This document shows, piece after piece, positions 23,364 through 30,261 of a stretch of DNA of 30,261 nt (the first letter of the stretch is position 1; each line of letters begins with the position of its first letter). The stretch is from assembly GCA_020025615.1 (NCBI GenBank), contig JAHHRT010000009.1, positions 1 to 30,261 of the forward strand, in the 5' to 3' direction. Under the pieces are notes generated by a model. That model had not been told where the DNA came from, made no database searches, and was given only the letters and a program-made list of their open reading frames with translations. Origin of the DNA: Oscillospiraceae bacterium. Lineage in GTDB: Bacteria > Bacillota > Clostridia > Oscillospirales > Oscillospiraceae. The position numbers and the translations under genes were made by a program.

Positions 23364-24404
23364 ATGAGCTTAGAATTTTCTCAGGAGCTGGATACCACCC
23401 CGATTATCTCCCCCACCTTCGCCCCTCAGGACGCCGGGGAAATCGGTCTGCGCCCCAAGCTTCTTACCGACTATACGGGACAGGAAAAGGCCAAAGGGAA
23501 CCTGTCCATTTACATTGAGGCCGCCCGCCGGAGAAATGAACCGCTGGACCACACCCTGCTCTACGGCCCTCCCGGCCTGGGCAAAACCACCCTGGCCGGC
23601 GTCATTGCCAACGAGATGGGCGTGAACATCCGGGTCACTTCCGGCCCCGCCATTGAAAAACCCGGCGACCTGGCAGCCCTGCTCACCAATCTGAACCCGG
23701 GCGACATTCTCTTCATCGACGAGATCCACCGTCTCAACCGGGTGGTTGAAGAGATTCTCTATCCCGCCATGGAGGACTTTGCCATCGATATCATTGTGGG
23801 CAAGGGTCCCAGCGCAAACTCCATCCGTCTGGACTTGCCCAAGTTCACTCTGGTAGGTGCTACCACCCGAGCGGGCCAGCTGTCTGCTCCTCTGCGGGAC
23901 CGGTTCGGCGTATCCCTGCGTCTGGAGCTGTACACCCCCCAGGAGCTTGCCCGGATTGTCACCCGCTCCGCCGCCATTCTGGGAATGGATATTGAGCCGG
24001 AGGGTGCTATGGAGATTGCCTCCCGCAGCCGGGGCACACCCCGAATTGCCAACCGTTTTCTCCGCCGGGTCCGGGATTTTGCCCAGGTCATGGGCGACGG
24101 GGTCATCACCAAGGAAGCCGCAGACCTGGCCCTCCAGCGTCTGGAAGTAGACCACCTGGGTCTTGACAACATCGACCGCCGGATGCTCACCGCCATCATT
24201 CAGAACTACGGCGGCGGCCCTGTGGGTCTGGAAACCCTGGCTGCCACCATCGGTGAAGAGGCCATTACGCTGGAGGATGTTTACGAGCCCTATCTCATGC
24301 AGCTGGGCTTTCTCACCCGCACCCCCCGGGGCCGATGCGTCACTCCCCTGGCCTATGAGCACCTGCACATCCCCTGCAATGGGCAAACTCAATTTTCCAT
24401 CTAA
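23364..24404 (+). CDS. ruvB: Branch migration helicase RuvB
   Basis: The AAA+ motor that drives branch migration with RuvA, 346 residues. Walker A GPPGLGKT at 68-75, Walker B DEIH at 119-122, sensor I in VGATTRAG, and the arginine finger region in LRDRFGVSLRLE. A C-terminal winged-helix domain follows (LGLDNIDRRMLTAIIQNYGGG, then GRCVTPLAYEHL). AGGAGG precedes the ATG. It starts 29 bases after ruvA. Confidence 0.97.
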   Translation: MSLEFSQELDTTPIISPTFAPQDAGEIGLRPKLLTDYTGQEKAKGNLSIYIEAARRRNEPLDHTLLYGPPGLGKTTLAGVIANEMGVNIRVTSGPAIEKPGDLAALLTNLNPGDILFIDEIHRLNRVVEEILYPAMEDFAIDIIVGKGPSANSIRLDLPKFTLVGATTRAGQLSAPLRDRFGVSLRLELYTPQELARIVTRSAAILGMDIEPEGAMEIASRSRGTPRIANRFLRRVRDFAQVMGDGVITKEAADLALQRLEVDHLGLDNIDRRMLTAIIQNYGGGPVGLETLAATIGEEAITLEDVYEPYLMQLGFLTRTPRGRCVTPLAYEHLHIPCNGQTQFSI

Positions 24405-24455
24405 AAAAAGTTTCCTGACAGCAATAAAAATGTTAAATATTTATGTCATAGACCA

Positions 24456-24484
24456 TTGACATTCTCATTTGCTTCCTGTATAAT
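24456..24484 (+). promoter_or_regulatory. Consensus promoter of the zinc-ribbon gene
   Basis: Perfect TTGACA (24456-24461) and perfect TATAAT (24479-24484) with the ideal 17-base spacer. Transcription should start near 24491, leaving a leader of about 100 bases. Confidence 0.9.
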
Positions 24485-24490
24485 CCGACT

Positions 24491-24590
24491 AGTGGCGGTT
24501 TTCCCGTCAAAGATTAATCAGACCCTGCGTTATAGACCAAATGCTGGTATTCTTTCACGGGGCTAGAAAAACCGAAGAGAGGTATTTCCT
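24491..24590 (+). ncRNA. Structured 5' leader of the zinc-ribbon gene (candidate)
   Basis: The 5' segment CGGTTTTCCCGT (24496-24507) can pair with ACGGG (24557-24561) and AAAACCG (24568-24574). This makes a 12-bp long-range helix broken by a six-base bulge (GCTAGA) on one side. A weak hairpin (ACCA/TGGT, 24537-24549) lies inside. The helix closes two bases before the ribosome binding site AGAGAGG, so folding could affect translation start. The class is unknown to me. Confidence 0.4.
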
Positions 24591-24872
24591 ATGTACGAAG
24601 ACAAGACTTTAGTTTGCAAAGAGTGTGGCAAGGAGTTCGTGTTCACCGCTGGTGAGCAGGAGTTCTACGCAGAGCGCGGCTTCCAGAACGAGCCCCAGCG
24701 CTGCAAGGCTTGCCGTGATGCTCGCAAGAACAACGCCCGTGGCCCCCGTGAGTTCTTCACCGCTACCTGCGCTCGTTGCGGCGGCGAGGCAAGAGTTCCC
24801 TTCCAGCCCAAGTCCGACCGTCCCGTGTTCTGCAGCGAGTGCTTCGCTCAGATGCGTGCCGACAAGGAGTAA
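24591..24872 (+). CDS. Small zinc-ribbon protein
   Basis: A 93-residue protein with four CxxC pairs: CKEC near residue 9, CKAC near 38, CARC near 60 and CSEC near 80. This suggests two zinc-binding ribbons. It matches the small 'probable zinc-ribbon' family of Clostridia (KEFVFTAGEQEFYAERGF followed by EPQRCKACRDARK). The function is unknown; nucleic acid binding is plausible from the Arg/Lys content. Codon choice is markedly biased towards CGT, GCT, AAG and CGC compared with neighbours, and the promoter is ideal, so it is probably very highly expressed. It is a single-gene unit ended by two tandem hairpins. Confidence 0.9.
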   Translation: MYEDKTLVCKECGKEFVFTAGEQEFYAERGFQNEPQRCKACRDARKNNARGPREFFTATCARCGGEARVPFQPKSDRPVFCSECFAQMRADKE

Positions 24873-24887
24873 TTCCTAAAACAAATA

Positions 24888-24921
24888 CCGGGAGAGGCAA
24901 TCGCCTCCCCCGGTTTCTTTT
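24888..24921. terminator. Terminator after the zinc-ribbon gene (bidirectional)
   Basis: CCGGGAGAGGC and GCCTCCCCCGG pair with one mismatch around AATC/ATC. On the plus strand TTTCTTTTTT follows; on the minus strand TATTTGTTTT follows, so it may also end the GNAT operon. Confidence 0.8.
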
Positions 24922-24923
24922 TT

Positions 24924-24951
24924 GCAGGCGGCAAGATGCCGCCTGCTTTTT
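24924..24951 (+). terminator. Second, back-up terminator
   Basis: A perfect 10-bp stem, GCAGGCGGCA (24924-24933) with TGCCGCCTGC (24937-24946), followed by TTTTTC. On the minus strand an A-run follows, so it works only in the plus direction. Confidence 0.8.
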
Positions 24952-24967
24952 CTATGCAGAACCGATT

Positions 24968-25513
24968 TTACAGTTTTTTCACCATGGTAAACACTTTGTG
25001 CATCGTCCCGTCTTTTAACCGGATCGCATCGGGATGCTCTGCCACCTGGACAAATCCCATTTTCCTATACAGAGCACTGGCCCGTTCATTTTCTTCCATG
25101 TACTCCAGCTCTAATTGCAGAATTCCCTTTTCCTTTGCAACAGCAATCATCTCCGACAACAGAGCTGTCCCAATCCCCATCCCCCAATACGCTTGGAGAA
25201 GTCCAATCGCTACCTCTGCACGGTGTTTTGTTTTCAATCCCGATTGAAACATAAGCGTTCCGTTTCCGGCAATTGTTCCGTCCACGGTGCAGACAATCAT
25301 CAGTGTGTACGGAGACCCACTGACGCTTTCCAGGAACTTCGCCTCGGATTCCTCTGTCTGCGTATATTCCTCAGGATACCGCATCAAAAAGTCCGTTTCG
25401 GAAGCACTGGTTTTTAGAAATACATTCATTTCTTTTGCATCAGAGGGCAGCGGACTTCTGAAAACTGCCTGTCGTCCGTTTTTCAAAAGGATATTCTTAG
25501 TTGTGTACAGCAT
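24968..25513 (-). CDS. GNAT-family N-acetyltransferase
   Basis: A 181-residue acetyl-CoA-dependent transferase. The acetyl-CoA pyrophosphate loop is LLQAYWGMGIGTALL (about 108-122, matching the Q/R-x-x-G-x-G/A pattern), and LELEYMEENERASALYRKMGFVQV is the C-terminal GNAT segment. Two ATGs are possible, at 25519 and 25513. I choose the second because AGGA is then eight bases upstream, against two for the first. The substrate is unknown. It is the last gene of a three-gene minus-strand unit, 49 bases after the radical SAM gene. It has lower GC than the eut region. Confidence 0.9.
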   Translation of the reverse strand: MLYTTKNILLKNGRQAVFRSPLPSDAKEMNVFLKTSASETDFLMRYPEEYTQTEESEAKFLESVSGSPYTLMIVCTVDGTIAGNGTLMFQSGLKTKHRAEVAIGLLQAYWGMGIGTALLSEMIAVAKEKGILQLELEYMEENERASALYRKMGFVQVAEHPDAIRLKDGTMHKVFTMVKKL

Positions 25514-25562
25514 TGACATTTTCCTTTCACTTCTGCATTGGGATGGCAGGATTCTCCACTTT

Positions 25563-26441
25563 TCAGGGCAAATCCCACAAGCTCAGCTGATTGGATGTTT
25601 CTTTTTCTTCAAACGCCTGCAAATAGTCAAAAACCTGCTCATACTGATACAGGATGCCATGCTCCCGGCATTTCTCGGAAAGCAGATTCATGAGGGTCTT
25701 GTGATTGGGGCTGTCCAGAATATACTGGTTTCCGTAAGTGCGGATGTACTTTTCTTTCAGTCCGGGAAACAAACGGTCCAGCTGGGCATAGAAGTATTCC
25801 CGGTTGCCTTCCCGAAGTGTCATTCCCATACCGATACAGGCCACGCCGCGGACCTGGGCTTCGATGCACATATCTAAAATGCCGGAAATATTCTCCTGCG
25901 TATCATTGAGAAAGGGCAGCACCGGAGCCAGCCACACCACCGTTGGGATTCCGGCATCCCGCATTTGTTTGAGCACCTCAAAACGCTCTTGCGTGGTGCT
26001 GACATTGGGCTCAATTTTCCTGCACAAAGCTTCATCACAGGTGGTCAGGGTCACTTGCACCACGCATTTGCTCTTTTCGTTGATTCTCTTCAAAAGGTCG
26101 ATATCCCGCAGAATCCGGGCTGACTTTGTAATGACAGCAACACCAAAGCCATACTGCTCGATCAGGGACAGGGCCTTTCGCATATAGCCCAGCTCCATTT
26201 CCAGGGGAATATAGGGGTCTGTCATGTAGCCGGTACCGATCATACACTTTTTCCGCTTGTGCTTCAGGGCATTCTCCAGCAGCTGGATGGCATTTTCCTT
26301 TACTTCGATATCCTCAAAGCGATGGTCCATATGGTAGCATTTGCTCCGGGAGTCGCAGTAGATACATCCGTGGGAACAGCCCCGATACAGATTCATTCGG
26401 TTATCCGAGGATAGAATTCCTTTTGCGGTTACATAGTGCAT
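25563..26441 (-). CDS. SPL-like radical SAM protein
   Basis: A 292-residue radical SAM enzyme with the CxxxCxxC cluster motif C22-C26-C29 (RGCSHGCIYCDSRSKC) very near the N-terminus. The 'SPL family' arrangement is recognisable: ASDNRMNLYRGC-like start, MIGTGYMTDPYIPLE, VITKSARILRDIDLL and a VVWLAPVLPFLNDT barrel strand. It resembles the spore-photoproduct-lyase-like group (COG1533), most of which has no proven substrate. True SplB proteins carry a radical-transfer cysteine near residue 140, and I cannot confirm one here. GGAG lies about six bases before the ATG. Upstream neighbour: unknown membrane protein; downstream: GNAT. Confidence 0.9.
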   Translation of the reverse strand: MHYVTAKGILSSDNRMNLYRGCSHGCIYCDSRSKCYHMDHRFEDIEVKENAIQLLENALKHKRKKCMIGTGYMTDPYIPLEMELGYMRKALSLIEQYGFGVAVITKSARILRDIDLLKRINEKSKCVVQVTLTTCDEALCRKIEPNVSTTQERFEVLKQMRDAGIPTVVWLAPVLPFLNDTQENISGILDMCIEAQVRGVACIGMGMTLREGNREYFYAQLDRLFPGLKEKYIRTYGNQYILDSPNHKTLMNLLSEKCREHGILYQYEQVFDYLQAFEEKETSNQLSLWDLP

Positions 26442-26492
26442 AGAATCTCCATAATTTCTTTCTTTTTCGTTTCAAATATCGGAATTGAGCCA

Positions 26493-27152
26493 TCAAAGCG
26501 AGTGCTCTCTGTGCCACTGGGCTTCCCGCTCCCGTTCCTCCAGAGAGGCCAGATAGCCCTCCAGATTTTTCTGGATTTTCCCAAGCTCCAGCGTTCCTAC
26601 AATTTTTTCAGCAGGATGATCCATATGCTTCTGGCGGTGACCTACGGGATAGATGGTCTCAATGGTATTGGCTCCAATTCGCAGCCGCTGATTCTCAATC
26701 CAAATCTCGTTGGCAGCCGGATAAACCGCCGTCCGCCACGCATCCCAGGTGAGCAGTCCCTTCGCCAATGTTTTTTTCTCCTGGAACAGCTGATACCGAA
26801 CGCCCTCCTCCGACGGCTCCAGGCGCAGCATTTTCGGTTCCTTCGGTCTTCCGTAGAGTTTATCAAGCAGACAGTCCAACAGCTTCGTTATGGTGAAGGC
26901 AGCAATCTTTCCAATCACCGCAGCCGCGCCCAGGACGATACAGCCCCAAAGTCCAAGGCTCTCATAAATATCGGATGAGTGTTTCAGCTTTCCCAGATAA
27001 TACACGACTATAAAAATAATTGTGCCGAAATAAATGACTCCCAGCAAAATTCCCATCGGCATCATTACCTTCGACTTTTTCATTCCCCACTGGGCATAGC
27101 GGCTTCGCTCCTCTTCCGTAAACAGCACCGGCAGGTTGTAATATTCTGTCAT
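26493..27152 (-). CDS. Membrane protein of unknown function
   Basis: A 219-residue protein that I do not recognise. It has two hydrophobic segments (about residues 31-53, PMGILLGVIYFGTIIFIVVYYL, and 66-90). A soluble C-terminal half of about 125 residues follows, rich in beta-strand-like and charged stretches (ending LASLEEREREAQWHREHSL). The open frame runs further upstream, but the ATG at 27152 with AAAGGAAG before it is the plausible start; the upstream part would cover the terminator of the next gene. The C-terminal domain looks like a PH/YcxB-like fold in composition, a guess only. It heads a unit with the radical SAM and GNAT genes. Confidence 0.75.
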   Translation of the reverse strand: MTEYYNLPVLFTEEERSRYAQWGMKKSKVMMPMGILLGVIYFGTIIFIVVYYLGKLKHSSDIYESLGLWGCIVLGAAAVIGKIAAFTITKLLDCLLDKLYGRPKEPKMLRLEPSEEGVRYQLFQEKKTLAKGLLTWDAWRTAVYPAANEIWIENQRLRIGANTIETIYPVGHRQKHMDHPAEKIVGTLELGKIQKNLEGYLASLEEREREAQWHREHSL

Positions 27153-27225
27153 ACGTCCACTTCCTTTCACGCTTTCATCGTGGATAGCTCCCCCAGGAAG
27201 GAATGTACCGACCTGGGATTTTTTC

Positions 27226-27254
27226 AGCATATCACATTCCGGGGGACCTGGCAA
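27226..27254 (-). promoter_or_regulatory. Candidate promoter of the membrane protein - radical SAM - GNAT unit
   Basis: On the minus strand TTGCCA (27254-27249) and TATGCT (27231-27226) are 17 bases apart. The transcript would begin almost at a CCCAGG/CCTGGG hairpin (27217-27192). Confidence 0.45.
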
Positions 27255-27264
27255 CCATTCCCTG

Positions 27265-27299
27265 AAAAAAATATCGGGAAGGACAGACCTTCCCGATAT
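27265..27299 (-). terminator. Terminator of the amidohydrolase gene
   Basis: ATATCGGGAAGG and CCTTCCCGATAT form a perfect 12-bp stem (27271-27282 with 27288-27299) around ACAGA. On the minus strand it starts one base after the amidohydrolase stop codon and is followed by TTTTTT. Confidence 0.9.
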
Positions 27300-27300
27300 T

Positions 27301-28149
27301 TTAGAATTTTTCCCGAATCCGTTGGATTCCCGCTTCAGCGGCCTGCTCCGGGTCTTCTCCCAGAGCCTGGGCAAGCAGCTGATATTCCGTCATGTCTCCG
27401 TGATGGACCGCCCATGCCCCCGCATCGGTGCCAGGGGCCAGCAGGCCGCCCATTTCCGCAAAGGTGCGCACATTCTCCATGGCGCTTTTCAGGATCGCCC
27501 GGACAGCCTCTTCCGAGAACCGTCCCTTTCCCCGGAGATTTCCCACCGCAGAAAGGGTGGGCACCCACACAGTACCCATTTCCTCCATGGCGCACAGCAC
27601 ATCCCGATGGAGATAAGCACCGTGCTCCACGGAGTCCACCCCGGCTTCCGCCGCAGCCTCCACGGCCCGGCTGCCATTGGCATGGGCCATCACCGAAAAA
27701 CCTTCCTCATGGGCAATATGAATCATCTCTCGAATCTCCTCGGGAGATAGGCCCTCCTCAGTCAGCACCCCGAAGCGGTCAAAATCCATAAGGCCGGAAA
27801 TCATAACCTTGATAAAGTCGGCCCCCTGCTCCCGGTGCTGCTGCACCAGATGGGCATATTCCCGTAAATCGGAGAATGTCTCCCCGATAAAGCCGCCGTA
27901 ATGGCCCTGCTTACACAGAGGGGCCAGCGGGGTCTTGTAGGTAATTCCGTATTCCGGAGCCAGGGCGCGCGCCGCTTTTCCTGCACCCCAGCGGTCTCCG
28001 CCGTCTCGAAGATAGGTAAAGCCCCGCTCCCGGTAGCGCTGTAAGATTCCCCGAATCCAGGTGGTGTCCGGGGCCGCACGGTGGCGGTCAATGGCTGTTT
28101 TCCAGTTGTCACCGTCTAAAATCATATGGATATGGCAGTCAATGGGCAT
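27301..28149 (-). CDS. Metal-dependent amidohydrolase
   Basis: A 282-residue TIM-barrel amidohydrolase, imidazolonepropionase-like. The metal ligands fit the subtype-I pattern: H6 and H8 (CHIHM), a possible carboxylated lysine K114 (DFIKVMISG), H156 (VMAHANG), H176 (SVEHGAYL) and D242 (APGTDAGAW). The reaction is hydrolysis of an amide or related bond in a small molecule; substrate unknown. An open frame of 21 more codons lies upstream, but the ATG at 28149 places the HxH motif at the usual N-terminal position and has GTGAGGAT as ribosome binding site. It is shorter than typical amidohydrolases (about 400), lacking the flanking beta-sandwich parts. Confidence 0.85.
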   Translation of the reverse strand: MPIDCHIHMILDGDNWKTAIDRHRAAPDTTWIRGILQRYRERGFTYLRDGGDRWGAGKAARALAPEYGITYKTPLAPLCKQGHYGGFIGETFSDLREYAHLVQQHREQGADFIKVMISGLMDFDRFGVLTEEGLSPEEIREMIHIAHEEGFSVMAHANGSRAVEAAAEAGVDSVEHGAYLHRDVLCAMEEMGTVWVPTLSAVGNLRGKGRFSEEAVRAILKSAMENVRTFAEMGGLLAPGTDAGAWAVHHGDMTEYQLLAQALGEDPEQAAEAGIQRIREKF

Positions 28150-28171
28150 ATCCTCACTTCCCTTCCCGGAC

Positions 28172-28200
28172 AGTATACCAAATTCCCCGCACCTTCGCAA
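28172..28200 (-). promoter_or_regulatory. Promoter of the amidohydrolase gene
   Basis: On the minus strand TTGCGA (28200-28195) and TATACT (28177-28172) are 17 bases apart, about 22 bases upstream of the start codon. Confidence 0.6.
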
Positions 28201-28273
28201 CCTGGGAAACATCCGCAGACACAGTTATTTCTTCGGCTGCGGCCTTCGCTCAGGGTTCCCCCCGGATATAGCA

Positions 28274-28308
28274 ATCGGCAGTACCCGAAGAACTCGGATA
28301 CTGCCGAT
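28274..28308. repeat. Inverted repeat downstream of the P-type ATPase gene
   Basis: Arms ATCGGCAGTA (28274-28283) and TACTGCCGAT (28299-28308) with a further CCGA/TCGG pairing inside. It lacks a clear T-run, so it is at best a weak terminator of the ATPase gene on the minus strand. Confidence 0.55.
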
Positions 28309-28332
28309 GCTGTTTTCAGAATGGAACTTCCA

Positions 28333-30261
28333 TTATTTCTTGCTGTAGAGCAGTCGAATGGAATTGAGGATGCAGATCATGGCAACGCCGGTATCTGCAA
28401 ACACTGCCAGCCACATAGAGGCAAAGCCGCAAAGGCCCAGAATCATAACAATAAACTTGATGACCAGGGCAAAGGCCACATTCATCCATGCAATCTTTCC
28501 GGTTTTCGCCGCAATGGTGATGGCCTGGGGAATGGCCTCGGGGTCCGAAGTCATAAACACCACATCCGCCGCCTCAATGGCAGCATCTGCGCCGCTTCCC
28601 ATGGCTGCACCCACATCGGCACCCGCCAGCACCGGCGCGTCGTTGATACCATCGCCCACGAACATCACAGCCCCCCGCTCCCGGCGGATCTGTTGGAGCT
28701 TTTCCAGCTTCTCATGGGGGAGCAGGCCCGCATACAGCTGATCGATTCCCGCCGCAGCTGCCACCGCCCGGGCCGCAGGCTCCCGGTCACCGGTGAGCAT
28801 CACCGTATGGATGCCCCGGCGCTTCAGCCACTGCACGGCATCCGCCGCCGTGTCCTTGAGAATATCATCGATGATAATCTCGCCCCGGTAGCTGCCGTCT
28901 ACTGCCACCAGCACTCTGGTGCCGTTCTGGCTGGTCTGGGGCCCCTGGATGCCATTTTCCACAAGCAGTGCCTCATTGCCGCAGAGGATTTCACTGCCAT
29001 CCAGCTTGGCCCGCAGGCCCTTGCCGGAAATCTCCTCCAAAGACTGAGGTCTGCTCAAATTGAGGCCCTGCTCCTGAGCCGCCGCCACAATGCTCACCGC
29101 AATGGGGTGGGTGGACTGCTGCTCGCAGCTGGCACAGATTCGCAGCAGGTCCTGGTCACCCAGGATCTTCTGAACCTTGAACTCGCCCTTGGTAATGGTT
29201 CCGGTCTTATCCATTATCACGGCCTTTACCTTGCCCATGGCCTCCATGGAGGTGCCGCCCTTAAAGAGGATACCCCGCTTGCTGCCGGCACCGATGCCGG
29301 AGAAGAACGCCAGAGGCACACTGAGAACCAGGGCACAGGGGCAGCTCATAACCAGGAAGGTCAGTGCCGTGTAGACCCAGTAGCTCCAATTGCCTGTAAA
29401 AATAGGCGGGACCAGAGCCGTAAGCACTGCCACGATCACCACTGCCGGAGTGTAATACCGGGCAAAGCGGGTGATGAAGCGGTCGATCTTGGGCTTGCTG
29501 GCAGCGGCATTTTCCACGCTGTCCAGAATCCGCGTCACCATGGACTGGGACAGCTCCCGTTCTGCGCGAATGTGCAGCTGACCGGAGGTATTGACGCAGC
29601 CGGAGGTTACCATATCCCCGGGCTGTACATGGACCGGCACCGGCTCTCCTGTAATGGGGGCGGTATCTACACGGCTGTCACCGCTGACCACCACGCCGTC
29701 CAGAGGGATTCGGTCACCGGGACGGACCAGCAGCAGGTCGCCCACTCTGGCATCCCGGGCAGAAATCACACGGACCTCGTCACCTTCCACCAGGTTCACC
29801 ACTTCAGGCCGGAGGTCCACGGCCTCCATGATCTGACCGCGGCTCCGAGCCACAGCCTTTTCTTCAAAATATTCGCCCACGCGGTAGAAAAGCATAACGC
29901 CAACTGCCTCGGGATAGTTGCCAGCCAGGAAAGCACCGATGGAAGCCACAGACATCAGGAAGTTTTCATCCATGACCCGGCCTCGCAGCAGGTTTTGCAG
30001 TGCCTTACGGACAACGCCGATTCCCAGCACCGCATAGGCCAGAATCCCGACCCCAAGGGTCAGCATGGGATGGTCGCTGTGCTCCAGCAGCAGCCCCACC
30101 ACAAACAGCACCGCACCTATGAGAATGTCAAACTCAGCCTCGCCCAATCGGAACCACTTCCGCTTGGACTTTTCGGCTTCCTGGGCATGGTGCTCATGAC
30201 CGCAATGACAGGAATATTCATGGTCATCGTGCCCATAGCGGTGGGATTCTGCCTGGTGGTG
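28333..30261 (-). CDS. Heavy-metal translocating P-type ATPase, Zn/Cd type (5' part outside window)
   Basis: A P1B ATPase that pumps heavy-metal ions out of the cytoplasm using ATP. The reading frame stays open to the right edge, so the true start lies outside; 642 codons are visible. The TTG at 30147 is only an internal codon. The segment from the edge is His-rich (nine His and two Cys in 38 residues, with GHEHH and CHCGH), a metal-binding N-terminus without a visible HMA domain. Motifs in order: TGEPVPV (actuator), the SCPCAL metal site in a membrane helix, DKTGTITKG phosphorylation site, HPIAVS and GDGINDAPVLAGADVG. The CPC motif with a His-rich tail fits Zn2+/Cd2+/Pb2+ export. Confidence 0.93.
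   Translation of the reverse strand, partial: HHQAESHRYGHDDHEYSCHCGHEHHAQEAEKSKRKWFRLGEAEFDILIGAVLFVVGLLLEHSDHPMLTLGVGILAYAVLGIGVVRKALQNLLRGRVMDENFLMSVASIGAFLAGNYPEAVGVMLFYRVGEYFEEKAVARSRGQIMEAVDLRPEVVNLVEGDEVRVISARDARVGDLLLVRPGDRIPLDGVVVSGDSRVDTAPITGEPVPVHVQPGDMVTSGCVNTSGQLHIRAERELSQSMVTRILDSVENAAASKPKIDRFITRFARYYTPAVVIVAVLTALVPPIFTGNWSYWVYTALTFLVMSCPCALVLSVPLAFFSGIGAGSKRGILFKGGTSMEAMGKVKAVIMDKTGTITKGEFKVQKILGDQDLLRICASCEQQSTHPIAVSIVAAAQEQGLNLSRPQSLEEISGKGLRAKLDGSEILCGNEALLVENGIQGPQTSQNGTRVLVAVDGSYRGEIIIDDILKDTAADAVQWLKRRGIHTVMLTGDREPAARAVAAAAGIDQLYAGLLPHEKLEKLQQIRRERGAVMFVGDGINDAPVLAGADVGAAMGSGADAAIEAADVVFMTSDPEAIPQAITIAAKTGKIAWMNVAFALVIKFIVMILGLCGFASMWLAVFADTGVAMICILNSIRLLYSKK

Noticed and set aside
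27153..27374. Extension of the unknown membrane protein by 74 residues
   Set aside because: It would cover the amidohydrolase terminator and the 3' end of that gene. The ATG at 27152 has a good ribosome binding site.

Overview
The window looks like a chromosomal segment of a moderately high-GC, spore-forming Clostridia, most like gut Oscillospiraceae/Ruminococcaceae. This rests on a BofA-type sporulation protein, a DUF3786 protein, Clostridia-type ethanolamine utilisation genes, a methionine T-box leader, AGGAGG ribosome binding sites and TTGACA/TATAAT promoters. The taxonomy is inference. No phage, insertion sequence, CRISPR array, rRNA or tRNA was seen.

Left part (1-9.5 kb): a gene-free, hairpin-rich stretch (1-497) is followed by bofA, a convergent MscS channel, a CPA2 cation:proton antiporter, an adenine-phosphoribosyltransferase-like protein and a zinc-ribbon/DUF805 membrane protein. 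After a block of three stacked inverted repeats, a minus-strand unit carries alanine racemase followed by two tandem CapA-type metallophosphatases. A DUF3786 gene diverges from alr.

Middle (9.5-22 kb): metG lies on the minus strand with its own promoter and T-box leader. Directly upstream is a tightly packed 12-gene minus-strand ethanolamine utilisation operon. Its order is iron alcohol dehydrogenase - eutA - eutC - eutL - eutM - eutT - eutB - eutE - pduL/eutD - eut-associated small gene - eutN - eutH. Together these genes import ethanolamine (EutH), split it with B12-dependent ammonia-lyase (EutBC), reactivate the enzyme (EutA), make the cofactor (EutT), convert acetaldehyde to acetyl-CoA (EutE), acetyl-phosphate (PduL) or ethanol (ADH), and build a microcompartment shell (EutL, EutM, EutN). 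Two features stand out: eutB is separated from eutC, and no regulator (EutV/EutW) lies in the window.

Right part (22-30.3 kb): a previously uncalled 49-residue membrane protein overlaps ruvC, followed by ruvA and ruvB. A small, codon-optimised zinc-ribbon gene has an ideal promoter and a leader with a long-range closing helix. A minus-strand cassette (unknown membrane protein, SPL-like radical SAM enzyme, GNAT acetyltransferase), a metal-dependent amidohydrolase and a Zn/Cd-type P-type ATPase cut by the right edge complete the window.

The most promising leads are the structured leader at 24496-24574, the rearranged regulator-less eut operon whose last stop codon lies in the metG -35 box, and the small membrane ORF fused to the ruv operon. 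Nothing here can be proven to be an undescribed system from sequence alone.
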